Part shown: piece by piece, positions 27,228 to 36,274 of the stretch
How positions within the stretch are numbered: the first letter of the stretch is position 1
Layout: each line of letters opens with the position of its first letter
Source of the DNA: Halocatena salina
Lineage (GTDB): Archaea > Halobacteriota > Halobacteria > Halobacteriales > Haloarculaceae
DNA: 64,000 bases
Reading direction: 5' to 3'
Assembly: GCF_023115355.1 (NCBI RefSeq)
Contig: NZ_CP096021.1
Location: 351,307 to 415,306, forward strand
Made by a program: the position numbers and the translations under genes
Notes under the pieces: model-generated
Databases searched by the model: none
Told to the model about the DNA's origin: nothing
What the model saw: the letters and a program-made list of their open reading frames with translations, nothing else

Positions 27228-27550
27228 TTGAATGATACTGATGTCATCTGTCTGTCGCACGGTCAAACGGATCCCGGAATAACATATGTCGAATGGATGA
27301 AACAGGAAGACATCACTGTAGAACAGGCGACGTCACAGCTAGACGTGGATGAGTGTCTAGTGCTGTTCGTGCCGAACGAAAACGGTAACACTCAGCCGTT
27401 CATCATGGACAACTGTCCCAGCGCGATCCCGGCGTGGAAGTTCGCACCCGCACGGCGACCGGGAATACCGCCGTCCTCAAGCCAGCCTCACAAGCACCCA
27501 TCAGGGCGAAGAAATTCGTTGGATATCTCGGTGAGTCGGCCTCCCGGTAG
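27228..27550 (+). pseudogene. Frameshifted aldehyde dehydrogenase fragment
   Basis: One frame ends in PSAIPAWKFAPA and a second frame continues TATGNTAVLKPASQAPIRAK then KFVGYLGESAS to a stop at 27548-27550. Together they match the aldehyde dehydrogenase segment AIPAWKxAPALAxGNTVVLKPAS, part of the NAD-binding region. The junction near 27445 is a frameshift. The catalytic Cys and Glu regions are absent, so only a fragment remains. The upstream part of the first frame is not clearly family-like. Confidence 0.6.
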
Positions 27551-27599
27551 TAGTTCATTCCAGCTGATAGCGGAATCACTACTGACAGATCATTGAATT

Positions 27600-28180
27600 C
27601 TGTGACGGAAATTCCACCCGCCCTTTACAAACATACTGCTGTAATGCAATCCTGACTCCGTTATAAACTCCTACTACAGTATCTATAAATTATTATATTA
27701 GTTGTAGGGTGATGAAGTGAGTGGATGATACTAGCATTACCTAATGTCGATTTCCCGGGACAGATCATCAACGTGCAGTCAAGCCGTCCAGATTCAACGA
27801 CACGATATCCGCCGGCCTGATAACCACGAGATCAGTGGCGGAAGCGTCAACTCAGTCATCCCAGTTCCCCCTGACAGACGGAGGCGATCGAATCTCCATA
27901 GTCCTCGCGAGTAGCGATCTCATTAGGCGTGCTCAAGGCCTTCTCAGCCATCATACGTGGGCATATGTGACAGTGTAGACGCAACGAAAGCGCTAAACGA
28001 CGGACAACATCTAACGTGACAGGTTATTCCTCTGCCACCGATCACATCACTTCAGTGTTAATAGTATTAGATAGATCCAGTCAAAGAACATGCTGGTTCG
28101 ACGGAAAACATTGGTTTCTAGAATATCGTATTTAGGTCCCTGAGGGGCAGTTTTATTAGCAACCCTGTGAATCACTGCTT
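27600..28180. other. 580-bp gap before the DUF1450-like gene
   Basis: No gene is recognised on either strand. The last 40 bases are AT-rich (gttttattag near 28149-28158) and are likely the promoter of the next gene. Confidence 0.4.
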
Positions 28181-28378
28181 ATGATCGAATACTGTATCGA
28201 TAACGTAGATGCTGCCACTCACAGCCAGCTTTCTAAATTGTCAGGGGTGCAGGCAACGCCCTGTCTCGGACATTGCGGACTCTGTTTTGAGAGCCAATTC
28301 GTCGTAATCAACGGCGAGTTCCGAGCCGTCGAGCCCGACGAAGACGTATTTGCAATTAATCGAGAAAAGAAAAGATGA
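28181..28378 (+). CDS. Small Cys-rich DUF1450-like protein
   Basis: The 65-residue protein has the core PCLGHCGLCFESQFVVINGE, resembling the DUF1450/YuzB pattern CxGxCGxC followed by a short beta hairpin. The three Cys and one His could bind a metal or an Fe-S cluster. Its stop codon overlaps the start of the Cys-type sulfatase gene (ATGA), so the two are co-translated. A role in sulfatase maturation or in redox or metal supply is possible but unproven. Confidence 0.7.
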   Translation: MIEYCIDNVDAATHSQLSKLSGVQATPCLGHCGLCFESQFVVINGEFRAVEPDEDVFAINREKKR

Positions 28379-29919
28379 AGGTTCTCTTGCTCTCGATCGA
28401 TAGCCTTCGACGTGATTTTCTCAGTGCGTATCAAGATACACCGACGGTCCTCGATTACGAGGTCAATACGCCGAACCTTGACTGGTTCGCCGAGAAGGCC
28501 ACCGTCTTCGAACAGAACTACGCTGGTAGTCTTCCGTGTATGCCCGCAAGACGTGAATGGCACACGGGAATCCAAGAATTTCTGTGGCGGCCATGGGGTC
28601 CTATCGAACCCTTTGACGACACGCTTCCACAGTTAGCCCGTAAACAAGGAATTCTCACAAAGCTCATTACAGACCACTATCATTATTTCCAACACGGGAG
28701 CCACGGATATTACGAGGATTACAACGGTTTCGAGTTTATACGCGGACACGAGACAGACGCGTGGAAAACAACTCCACAGCACCCCAATGGGAGGCTTCTC
28801 GATCAGACTACGAATGCCCGCACCGATCCACCAGACAGCGTTCAGTTCATGAACCGGGTACAGTACGCCCGGAATATCGCCAACTTTGATGAAACGGACG
28901 AGGAAGACTTCTTCGCTGCGAAGGTGTTCTCTCGAACGGCGGATTGGATCGCCGAGAATCAGGAATGGGATGACTGGTTCTGTTTCGTCGATAGCTTTGA
29001 CGTGCATGAACCGTTCCACTGTCCGGAACCATACGCCTCGATGTATACCGACGAGGATCCACGTGACGCGTCACTGCCCACCTGGCCCTACTACGGGCGG
29101 GTTGATGAGGGACAAAGCGAACTCTCAGATCGGGAAATCGACTTCGTGAAATCCCAGTTTGCCGGAAAAGTAACAATGGTGGACCACTGGCTAGGAACAG
29201 TATTCGACACCCTGACCGAACTTAGCGCGTGGGACGACACGATGGTGATAGTCACTTCCGATCACGGATATATGCTTGGTGAACACGGCTGGATAGCAAA
29301 GAACATCATGCCGATCTACGATGCGATCGCAAATACGCCGTTATTTGTCTGGCATCCTGAATCGGTTCGTAACGACGATCGTGTGAGCTCTCTAACAAGC
29401 GCAGTCGACATCTACGCGACAATTCTCTCTGCGCTGGGAGTGTCGGTTCCGGATCAGACTCACAGCCAAAGCTTCCTCCCGTTACTCGAAGGGAAGGCAA
29501 CCAACCATCGTGAATGGGCTCTCTATGGGATGTGGGGATCGTCCGTGAACGTTGCTGACGGTCAGTACACGTATATGCGACCCTGTAACCCGGACGAACC
29601 CACCTACTGCTACTCAACCACGATGATGGATGCGTGGGGGTATTTCACACCGACAGAGCCAAAGCAGGATGTTGAATCTGGGCGGTTCCTACCGTATACG
29701 GATACACCGGTCTGGCGGTTCGAAGGGCCATCATTCGAACAACACGACGATATCAAACTCTACGATACCGATGCCGATCCGGAGCAATCGACGAATCTCG
29801 CTGGGAACCATCCTGCCGAACAGCAGATGGAAGACTTACTCGCCGATGCTCTTCAGGTTCTCAAGGCCCCGGAGAATCAATTCGAACGGCTCGGATTAAC
29901 ACCGCCAGAGGCTAAGTGA
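28375..29919 (+). CDS. Cys-type sulfatase
   Basis: The 514-residue protein has the sulfatase fold: LLSIDSLRRDFLSAY at the N-terminus (first metal Asp) and the modification motif CMPAR within GSLPCMPARREWHTG near residue 55, where Cys is converted to formylglycine. ITDHYHYFQHGSHGYYEDY and the second metal site VTSDHGYMLGEHGWIAKN follow. Unlike the sulfatase-fold gene at 6278, it keeps the C-x-P-x-R motif and should be a true sulfate ester hydrolase. It has no signal peptide, so it probably acts in the cytoplasm. No formylglycine-generating enzyme is encoded in this window. Confidence 0.9.
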   Translation: MKVLLLSIDSLRRDFLSAYQDTPTVLDYEVNTPNLDWFAEKATVFEQNYAGSLPCMPARREWHTGIQEFLWRPWGPIEPFDDTLPQLARKQGILTKLITDHYHYFQHGSHGYYEDYNGFEFIRGHETDAWKTTPQHPNGRLLDQTTNARTDPPDSVQFMNRVQYARNIANFDETDEEDFFAAKVFSRTADWIAENQEWDDWFCFVDSFDVHEPFHCPEPYASMYTDEDPRDASLPTWPYYGRVDEGQSELSDREIDFVKSQFAGKVTMVDHWLGTVFDTLTELSAWDDTMVIVTSDHGYMLGEHGWIAKNIMPIYDAIANTPLFVWHPESVRNDDRVSSLTSAVDIYATILSALGVSVPDQTHSQSFLPLLEGKATNHREWALYGMWGSSVNVADGQYTYMRPCNPDEPTYCYSTTMMDAWGYFTPTEPKQDVESGRFLPYTDTPVWRFEGPSFEQHDDIKLYDTDADPEQSTNLAGNHPAEQQMEDLLADALQVLKAPENQFERLGLTPPEAK

Positions 29920-30732
29920 GCACTCGGTCTCGAAAAGCATCTTCACCGCTGTTACGATTTCTACAATATTCGTTGAATGGTGCTCCGGTGTGGTTATGCT
30001 CGAATATGCACCATTGAACCGGGAAGTCTCACCAACAATTTCTTTTTCTTCTGTTCGAGGGATTCGTAGAAACCTCCGGGATCGATATCGTGGACTGCTG
30101 TGTCCTTGCAAGGCATAGCCTACGAAGATACGATTGCATACCCTTCGAGAGTAAATACGAAATCACTGATCTCGTGTGCACACTGGGCTATCCATGCTGT
30201 GTAGCGCACTAGAAGCCGTCCGCCATCGCATTGCCGCTCATCAAAGCACTTCGAATCCTCCCCCGACTATCTCACCGTCGCCCTCCCGCCGAAGACGCCG
30301 CCACATCCGCGAAGACTACCAGCGTTTCACCAGCATCTGAGTGAAGGAGAGACACCCCCTCATACATTATTGATTAGATAATGCTGGAACACCTTATCCT
30401 TAGATGATAAATGCATAAATATTTTAATTATATTAATAATATTTAATTTATTATTTCATGCTACGAGAGGGAGTCTATCAGTATAGTAGTCAATTTCAGA
30501 TACTGGGCCGAACGTTCCGCGAGTAGCCGGTAATCGGTGATTCATCGGAACTCTGATCAGCAAGCGGTGGAAGGTCTTTCTAACATATCACCTGATCCAT
30601 GGGAATTCTGTTTAAGTCCAAGCACGTGAGGGGTGATCTGAGTGAAAATGCTGACAAGTTAACCACGTCATCGAGTGTAAGGCACTGACTGATCTCTCAT
30701 GTCCTCCACGGACTCAATTACGTCTACCCGAC
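29920..30732. other. 0.8-kb gap without a recognisable gene
   Basis: Both strands lack convincing coding sequence. A very AT-rich block lies at about 30400-30460. It separates the sulfatase from the dehydrogenase gene. Confidence 0.4.
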
Positions 30733-30734
30733 AG

Positions 30735-30740
30735 TATAAA
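30735..30740 (+). promoter_or_regulatory. TATA box of the hydroxyacid dehydrogenase gene
   Basis: tataaa sits about 26 nt before the ATG at 30764, so the transcript should start at or within a few bases of that ATG. This decides the start against an upstream GTG at 30752. Confidence 0.6.
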
Positions 30741-30763
30741 TTCCTACAGCAGTGTGTCATAGT

Positions 30764-31735
30764 ATGAGGCGAGAGGTTCTCATCAGTGATGACAAGACTG
30801 TCGATCCATCGGTTCAACAGAAGATCCTCGCCGAAGTTGATGCCGAAGTAAGACAGGCCAAAGCACGAACGGTAGAGTCCGTCGTGGACGCAGTTCTGGG
30901 TGCGGAGGGACTCATTGTAGATGCGGCGACACCCGTCACCGCGGATGTGTTCGAGGCCGTCGATTCGCTTCAAGTGGTTGGACGGGCCGGCATCGGCGTC
31001 GACAACGTCGACATCGACGCGGCAGAATCCCATGGCGTCACGGTAGTTCACGATCCGGCCTACTCCGTGGACGAGGTGGCGACCCACGCGCTCGCGTTAC
31101 TGCTTGCGGTGGCTCGGAACGTCCACATTTTTGACCGTCAAACCACTGATGGGGGATGGAACTGGAAGGAGGGCCGACCGATCCACCGTCTCCGTGGATC
31201 AACACTTGGTCTGGTCGGGTTTGGAAAGATCTCGCGCCGGCTCGCAGCGATGGTTCAAGGAATGGGACTCGACGTTCTCGCATACGATCCTTACGTCCCG
31301 GACCACGAGTTTGCGCATTTCGATGTCGAGCCAGTCGGCTTCGAGGACCTGCTTGCTCGGTCAAGATACGTTTCCATCCACGTTCCGCTGTACGACGACA
31401 CCCGACATCTCTTCGACAGGGCGGCGTTTGAGCAGATGCGCAACGACGCGATTGTGATAAACACTGCCCGTGGTCCCGTTGTCGACGAGGATGCGCTCTT
31501 GACCGCGCTCGATACTGACGAGATCGCTAAGGCTGGTATCGACGTGATGGTGTCAGAACCGCCGGACGAGTCACCTTTGCTTGACCGCGAAGACGTCATC
31601 GTTACTCCTCATACCAGCTGGTACTCGGAAGCCTCGCGGCGCGACTTGAGCAAGCACGTGGCCCGAGATGTCGCCCGCGTACTGGCCGGCGAGGAGCCGC
31701 GGTCGCCGGTGAATACCTCCGTAGCGTGGCTCTGA
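30764..31735 (+). CDS. CtBP-like D-2-hydroxyacid dehydrogenase
   Basis: The 323-residue protein has the NAD-binding motif LGLVGFGKISRRLA near the middle, the substrate-binding Arg in INTARGPVVDEDALL, a catalytic Glu in VMVSEPPDESPLL and the catalytic His in VTPHTSWYS. VGRAGIGVDNVDIDAAESHG precedes the NAD domain. The layout and the His-Thr-Ser-Trp-Tyr variant match C-terminal-binding-protein-like members, common in haloarchaea, rather than strict phosphoglycerate dehydrogenases. The substrate is unknown. Confidence 0.9.
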   Translation: MRREVLISDDKTVDPSVQQKILAEVDAEVRQAKARTVESVVDAVLGAEGLIVDAATPVTADVFEAVDSLQVVGRAGIGVDNVDIDAAESHGVTVVHDPAYSVDEVATHALALLLAVARNVHIFDRQTTDGGWNWKEGRPIHRLRGSTLGLVGFGKISRRLAAMVQGMGLDVLAYDPYVPDHEFAHFDVEPVGFEDLLARSRYVSIHVPLYDDTRHLFDRAAFEQMRNDAIVINTARGPVVDEDALLTALDTDEIAKAGIDVMVSEPPDESPLLDREDVIVTPHTSWYSEASRRDLSKHVARDVARVLAGEEPRSPVNTSVAWL

Positions 31736-32119
31736 ACCAGGGATGTATCAGAAATATCAATATTGTGATGGTGTGCAGCAGATCGTGCTGAAACTGGTCA
31801 AACAGCACTTACGGCTAGTACCCACCGAGTGAGAGAACACCTCGCCGTGTCCGGAGGACGAAATGCTGTTTATTTCAAATACTACCATCCTATTAGAATC
31901 TGTTCGTGGATCACGTCGCCGCGACCACACGACAGACGCTCAGTGGCGTCGGCCACTCACTGACTGCTCTCTTCCAGTATAGGGAGCAAAAACGGATTCG
32001 GATGACGTGGTCAGTCGACACGTCTGTCCTCACAGCGCCCGCATGATCGAGGTAACACATGATATCTCGCCGGAGATTCTATCAACACAGGTGTCGGAAA
32101 CCATTCCTACCGACAAGAT
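31736..32119. other. 380-bp gap between converging genes
   Basis: Nothing beyond short non-coding frames is visible. It separates the dehydrogenase gene and the leftward universal stress gene and should contain their terminators, but no clear hairpin was found. Confidence 0.35.
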
Positions 32120-32989
32120 TTACTCAGGTTCCGCAACAGTCATTACGGGAACCGGCACAGAGCGCACAGTCTTTTCAGCAACACTGCCAAGCAGTATGCG
32201 CTCCGTGCTTCGTTTCCCTGTCGTACCCATTCCAACGGCGTGTATGTCGTTCGATTCGATACAGTCAAGAATTTCCTCGACAGGCGTGCCGTGTTCAATA
32301 TAGCCAACGGTATTGGCAACTCCACGTGTTTCAGCCTCGGAGACGACAGTGTCAACAGCGTCGGTCGCAGCCTGTTCACTTTCCTGTCCAGAAATCGTCG
32401 ACCGGATATCCGGCCCGAGTGCGGAGTCGTCCACGACAGAAAGGACGTGTACGGTTGCATCAAGCGACGCCGCAAGCTCAACGAGATGCTCGGTAGCATA
32501 CATCGCAGCGGAACTCCCATCCGTCGGGATGAGGATGTTTTCGTAGGGGAAGACGATCGTCTCATCGGCCTGCAGGTGGACTGTGAGAACAGGAACCGAA
32601 GAGAGCCGGACGACCTTCTCGGATACACTTCCAATGAGGTATCGTGAGATCCCCTCGCGGCCGTGGGTCGGCATCACGACCAGATCCTGATCATACCGCT
32701 CGGCGTACTCAACAATTGTCGGGGCCGGATTGCCCTGGACGATGTCGGTGTCGTATGAAACTCCGAGTGTGTCCAGCGTTTTTGCGGCCTCGTCGACGAT
32801 TTCCTCACCCCGTTGTACAAGCCCATCGACCGTATGGCCGTCAACGGTAGTGACACTGTGGCGCGTCGTGTCGGCAACGTAGAGCACTTGGATGGTCGCG
32901 TCGGCCCAGTGAGTGAACTCGCTGGCGTGATGAAGCGCCTCAGCTGCGCCCTCGCTACCGTCGAACGGAAGGAGGATGTTCTCGTACAT
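32120..32989 (-). CDS. Tandem universal stress protein (two UspA domains)
   Basis: The 289-residue protein holds two Usp domains. The first starts ENILLPFDGSEGAAEALHHA and ends with VVMPTHGREGISRYLIGSVS. The second starts ENILIPTDGSSAAMYATEHL and ends with GMGTTGKRSTERILLGSVAE. Both contain the ATP-binding G-x2-G-x9-G(S/T) loop. Usp proteins bind ATP and modulate stress responses or membrane transporters. The gene precedes a CNNM-type membrane protein gene on the same strand after a 110-bp gap only in map order; it is transcribed second. Confidence 0.93.
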   Translation of the reverse strand: MYENILLPFDGSEGAAEALHHASEFTHWADATIQVLYVADTTRHSVTTVDGHTVDGLVQRGEEIVDEAAKTLDTLGVSYDTDIVQGNPAPTIVEYAERYDQDLVVMPTHGREGISRYLIGSVSEKVVRLSSVPVLTVHLQADETIVFPYENILIPTDGSSAAMYATEHLVELAASLDATVHVLSVVDDSALGPDIRSTISGQESEQAATDAVDTVVSEAETRGVANTVGYIEHGTPVEEILDCIESNDIHAVGMGTTGKRSTERILLGSVAEKTVRSVPVPVMTVAEPE

Positions 32990-33099
32990 GACTCGATAGG
33001 CAAGGGTACGTTTGCCGGCTTCCTAATGGTTTTCACCCATCTTTCGAGGTAGTGGCTTCCAACTGGAGGAGATCGACTCAACCGCTGAGATACCGCCAA

Positions 33100-34473
33100 T
33101 CAACCAGGGGTGCCCTCTCCGACCGACGGCCTCTCTTCGACCGGATCGGCGACGTCGCGGTCGACGGCCACCCGGACCTTCTGAATGCGGGTGTTTTCCA
33201 CCTGTTCAGCCCGCAGCGTCACGTTCTCGTGGCCAAACTCCTCTCCTTGCTCGACGAGGCGGCCCGCCCGATTGAAAATGAAGCCCGCGATGGTCTCGAA
33301 CTCCTCGCCCTCCGGTAGTACGATGTCAAGAATCTCGTTGACCTCCTCGATGTTGACCGAGCCATCCACCAGGACTGTGTCGTCAAGGAACTCGATCGGG
33401 TGGTCCTCGCCACCCACCAGAATCTCGCCAACAATCTCCTCGGTCGTGTCCTCCATCGTGATGAGGCCTTCGGTGGCTCCGAATTCGTCGATGACGATGA
33501 CCATGTGCATCCGGTTCTCACGCATCTCTGAGAGGAGTTCATCGACGTTTTTGGACTCGGGGACATGGAGCGTCGGGTTGACCACGTCCGCCACCTCAAG
33601 GTCAGCGAAGGCACTGTAGTTGGACTCCTCCAGGTCACGGATGTCGAAGATGCCGATCACGTTGTCCAACGAGCCCTCGTAGGCCGGCAGGCGGGCGTGC
33701 CCCGACTGGATACATTTCTCAATGGCCTCCTTGACAGTCGCGTCTTGGGAGATGGCCGCCATGTCGAGGCGAGGAGTCATCACCTCCTTGGCAGTGGCAT
33801 TGGTGAATCGCAGAGCACGGTGGAGCAGTTGGCGTTCCTCCTCGTCAAGGATCCCCTCGCGCTCGCCTGTCTGAATCATATTCCGGATCTCGTCACGAGT
33901 GACGTACGAGGATTCGATGGACGAGCCGCCACCGGTAATCTTGTTTACGGCATTTGTCAAATGGTAGAACAGAGTGACGAGTGGCCACAACGCTTTCCCG
34001 ACGAATTTTAACGGTGTGGAGACGGTCCGTGCCCATGAGTCGGTGTTCTTGACGGCGTAGGACTTGGGTGCACTCTCGCCGAACAGCAGGACTATCGACG
34101 TGATACCGAACGACGATACCAGTACTGCCGTGCCCGCGTCGAAATAGAAGCCGACGATGGTAGTCGAAATAGAGGACATTGTAATGTTGACGAGGTTATT
34201 CCCTACCAGAATCGTCACGAGCAAGCGGTGGGGGTCCTCTTTGAGAGACTTGACTACCCGTGCGCCACGCTTATCCTCCTCAACCATCGCGTCGATCTGA
34301 TGGGCCGGTAGGGAGAATAATGCAATCTCTGACGATGAAAAGAATCCAGACCCCATGATAAGAATCAGGATCATGAAAATACCGATCACGGTAACTTCCG
34401 TCTGCCCCAGTTCGACACCGACGACCGGTACAGTGTACAGTGTGATACTGGCTTCAGACGCTGCTGTAAGCAC
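33100..34473 (-). CDS. CNNM/HlyC-CorC family membrane protein with CBS domains
   Basis: The 457-residue protein has an N-terminal DUF21 membrane domain with about four hydrophobic segments (TEVTVIGIFMILILIMGSGF, TAVLVSSFGITSIVLLFG). A tandem CBS module follows (VMTPRLDMAAISQDATVKEA; then LEVADVVNPTLHVPESKNVD), then a CorC/HlyC C-terminal domain (VLVDGSVNIEEVNEILDIVL). CNNM proteins export or regulate Mg2+, and CBS domains bind adenosine nucleotides. In haloarchaea these genes are usually single. The domain call is secure; transport of a specific ion is inferred. Confidence 0.92.
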   Translation of the reverse strand: MLTAASEASITLYTVPVVGVELGQTEVTVIGIFMILILIMGSGFFSSSEIALFSLPAHQIDAMVEEDKRGARVVKSLKEDPHRLLVTILVGNNLVNITMSSISTTIVGFYFDAGTAVLVSSFGITSIVLLFGESAPKSYAVKNTDSWARTVSTPLKFVGKALWPLVTLFYHLTNAVNKITGGGSSIESSYVTRDEIRNMIQTGEREGILDEEERQLLHRALRFTNATAKEVMTPRLDMAAISQDATVKEAIEKCIQSGHARLPAYEGSLDNVIGIFDIRDLEESNYSAFADLEVADVVNPTLHVPESKNVDELLSEMRENRMHMVIVIDEFGATEGLITMEDTTEEIVGEILVGGEDHPIEFLDDTVLVDGSVNIEEVNEILDIVLPEGEEFETIAGFIFNRAGRLVEQGEEFGHENVTLRAEQVENTRIQKVRVAVDRDVADPVEERPSVGEGTPG

Positions 34474-34890
34474 AGATGACCACCATCATTACCACCCATT
34501 ACTAGAGCCGAAAAGTAACTCTTGTGTAACCGGGTCGGAGTCGCCGTAGAAGCCAACGAGTTCGTCGTAGAGGACCAGAGCAAGTTTCTGATGATCTGTA
34601 AGCGTAGTTCGAGAAGCACGATCTCCTTGTGGGATCTCTCGCAGCCGATTGTCTGAATTTCGATACATTGGTGGAGAAACAGTTGGTCAAAAAGGGTAGC
34701 ACGAGACAAACGCCCCTCAGGCTAGAAAACAGAGGAGATATCCCATATACCGCACGGGAAGGGAGACGATAATCACCGAGCGTCGGAGATAAGATATGTC
34801 CAACACACTTAAGAGGAATTAGGGAAGTTTTACGATTCCAGGCGTAAAACCACCAATATCTCGACTAATATAACAGAATTCATAACAGTA
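34474..34890. other. 417-bp gap
   Basis: No gene is seen. AT-rich sequence near 34855-34890 probably includes the promoter of the 80-residue protein. Confidence 0.35.
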
Positions 34891-35133
34891 ATGGGAAACG
34901 AAAACGAATATCAGTCTGATCTCATCGTAAAATCATCATTCCCAACAAAACGGGTGAAGCTTGAGCCGGGGATGGGACTGTTCGCAAATCGACGGGTCTG
35001 GGCGATCGTGAAGGAAGCAAATAAGAAGATAAACACAGAGCACGTGCCGGAGGGAACGTGTGTCGGACAGATCCACTGGCAAGATGATAGGATCATCACT
35101 CACGACCTTGATAAGACGTACCTGACTGATTAA
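34891..35133 (+). CDS. Small haloarchaeal hypothetical protein
   Basis: The 80-residue protein (MGNENEYQSDLIVKSSFPTK ... ANRRVWAIVKEANKKI ... GTCVGQIHWQDDRIITHDL) has a balanced soluble composition and looks genuinely coding, but I do not recognise the family. It has a single Cys and no membrane segment. AT-rich sequence with TATA-like character lies about 25-30 nt before the ATG. It precedes the B3/B4-domain gene with a 117-bp gap that has its own promoter. Confidence 0.5.
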   Translation: MGNENEYQSDLIVKSSFPTKRVKLEPGMGLFANRRVWAIVKEANKKINTEHVPEGTCVGQIHWQDDRIITHDLDKTYLTD

Positions 35134-35250
35134 TGTGCCGATAATTTATCAATCTTTAATTTTTCTCAGCTCCTATCTCAAAACCACTGAGCAATTAGGT
35201 AATTTATAGAAAATTATAACAACTCCGGTTATAAAGGTAGGTATGTGGTA

Positions 35251-35964
35251 ATGGATAGCAACACAGTATTCGTCACGGACGATGTTCGTGCTCTGGGCAT
35301 CAATCCCGTGGGGTGTCACATCCGGAATCTCGACGTTCAGGCAGAAACAGACGCATTGGATGCGGAAATCAACGAAATCAACCAGCTGACTGGTGATGCT
35401 TCGGAGGTGGTAGAATCCGATGTGGTTAGTGGGTCACGGGAGTTGTTCCGTCGGCTTGGACGACCCGATCAAGAACCAGCTGGGGAACAACTCGTCAAAC
35501 TAATTGAGGCGAGAGGTTTTAATCGCAACAACAACGTTGTCGACGCGTACAACATTGTAGGAGCACGATCGGGCGCGATCATGGGAATGCACGATGCAGG
35601 TGACATCAGCGGCCCGATCACGATCCGTCGGGCAGAGGGTGGCGAGACGATGCTCCCCATCTTCCACGAGGAGCTAGAGACAGCCGCAGAGGGCGATCTT
35701 ATCTGGGAATCCCAAGAAAGGATCCTTGCGCTCCTCGGCCCTATTAGCCGGGATGCTGCCCCATTCAAAGTCACCAACGATACCACGGAGGTGGTGATAA
35801 TGGTGCCCGGTAATCCGACCATGTCTGAGGCAGACGGCCGTGCTCTCTGTCAACAGACATTCGAACTGATCAAGCGCACGTGTCCGAGCGCAGAGATGGA
35901 GTTTCTTGATGTGCAGCGTGTCAGGGCTATGAGCAACTGTGTAGCCACGCCTGCGGACGACTGA
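35251..35964 (+). CDS. B3/B4 tRNA-binding-domain protein
   Basis: The 237-residue protein resembles the stand-alone B3/B4 domain of phenylalanyl-tRNA synthetase beta subunits. It has EARGFNRNNNVVDAYNIVGA near the centre, GDISGPITIRRAEGGETMLP, and the closing VVIMVPGNPTMSEADGRAL. In the synthetase this domain edits mischarged tRNA; stand-alone versions are widespread and thought to act on aminoacyl-tRNA or to bind tRNA. A TATA box (ttataaa, near 35229) supports the ATG at 35251 rather than a GTG six bases earlier. It is monocistronic. Confidence 0.8.
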   Translation: MDSNTVFVTDDVRALGINPVGCHIRNLDVQAETDALDAEINEINQLTGDASEVVESDVVSGSRELFRRLGRPDQEPAGEQLVKLIEARGFNRNNNVVDAYNIVGARSGAIMGMHDAGDISGPITIRRAEGGETMLPIFHEELETAAEGDLIWESQERILALLGPISRDAAPFKVTNDTTEVVIMVPGNPTMSEADGRALCQQTFELIKRTCPSAEMEFLDVQRVRAMSNCVATPADD

Positions 35965-36274
35965 GACAATCGTTGTCCTCAACTCCGGTCCTCGTTTCGT
36001 GAGTGTGATAGTCGGAGCCGACCAGAACACGACAGCAGTAGCATCACTTTTCGGTCCAGCTATCGAGCATCGTTCTTGCTGTCATCGCCACTGGCGTATC
36101 TATGCAGAGCCAGCAGACGTCAGTTGGCCCACCGACCAAGTCGCGCTTGAGCAACTCTACGAGCCGGTTGTAGACAGCTTTTCACGAGCGACTGCCGACA
36201 CTGTGCTTGCAGAGCCCGATCACGTGTGGCGGCTGGTGGATCTGCTTCCGCCAGTGTAACGGTACTCAGAACGT
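35965..36274. other. 310-bp region between B3/B4 gene and lanM
   Basis: A GTG-started 86-codon frame (35999-36259) exists but has no recognisable motif or promoter, so I do not call it a gene. No terminator hairpin was recognised. Confidence 0.35.

Noticed and set aside
35999..36259. GTG-started 86-codon frame before lanM
   Set aside because: No recognisable motif, no promoter, and no conserved features; not enough to call a gene.
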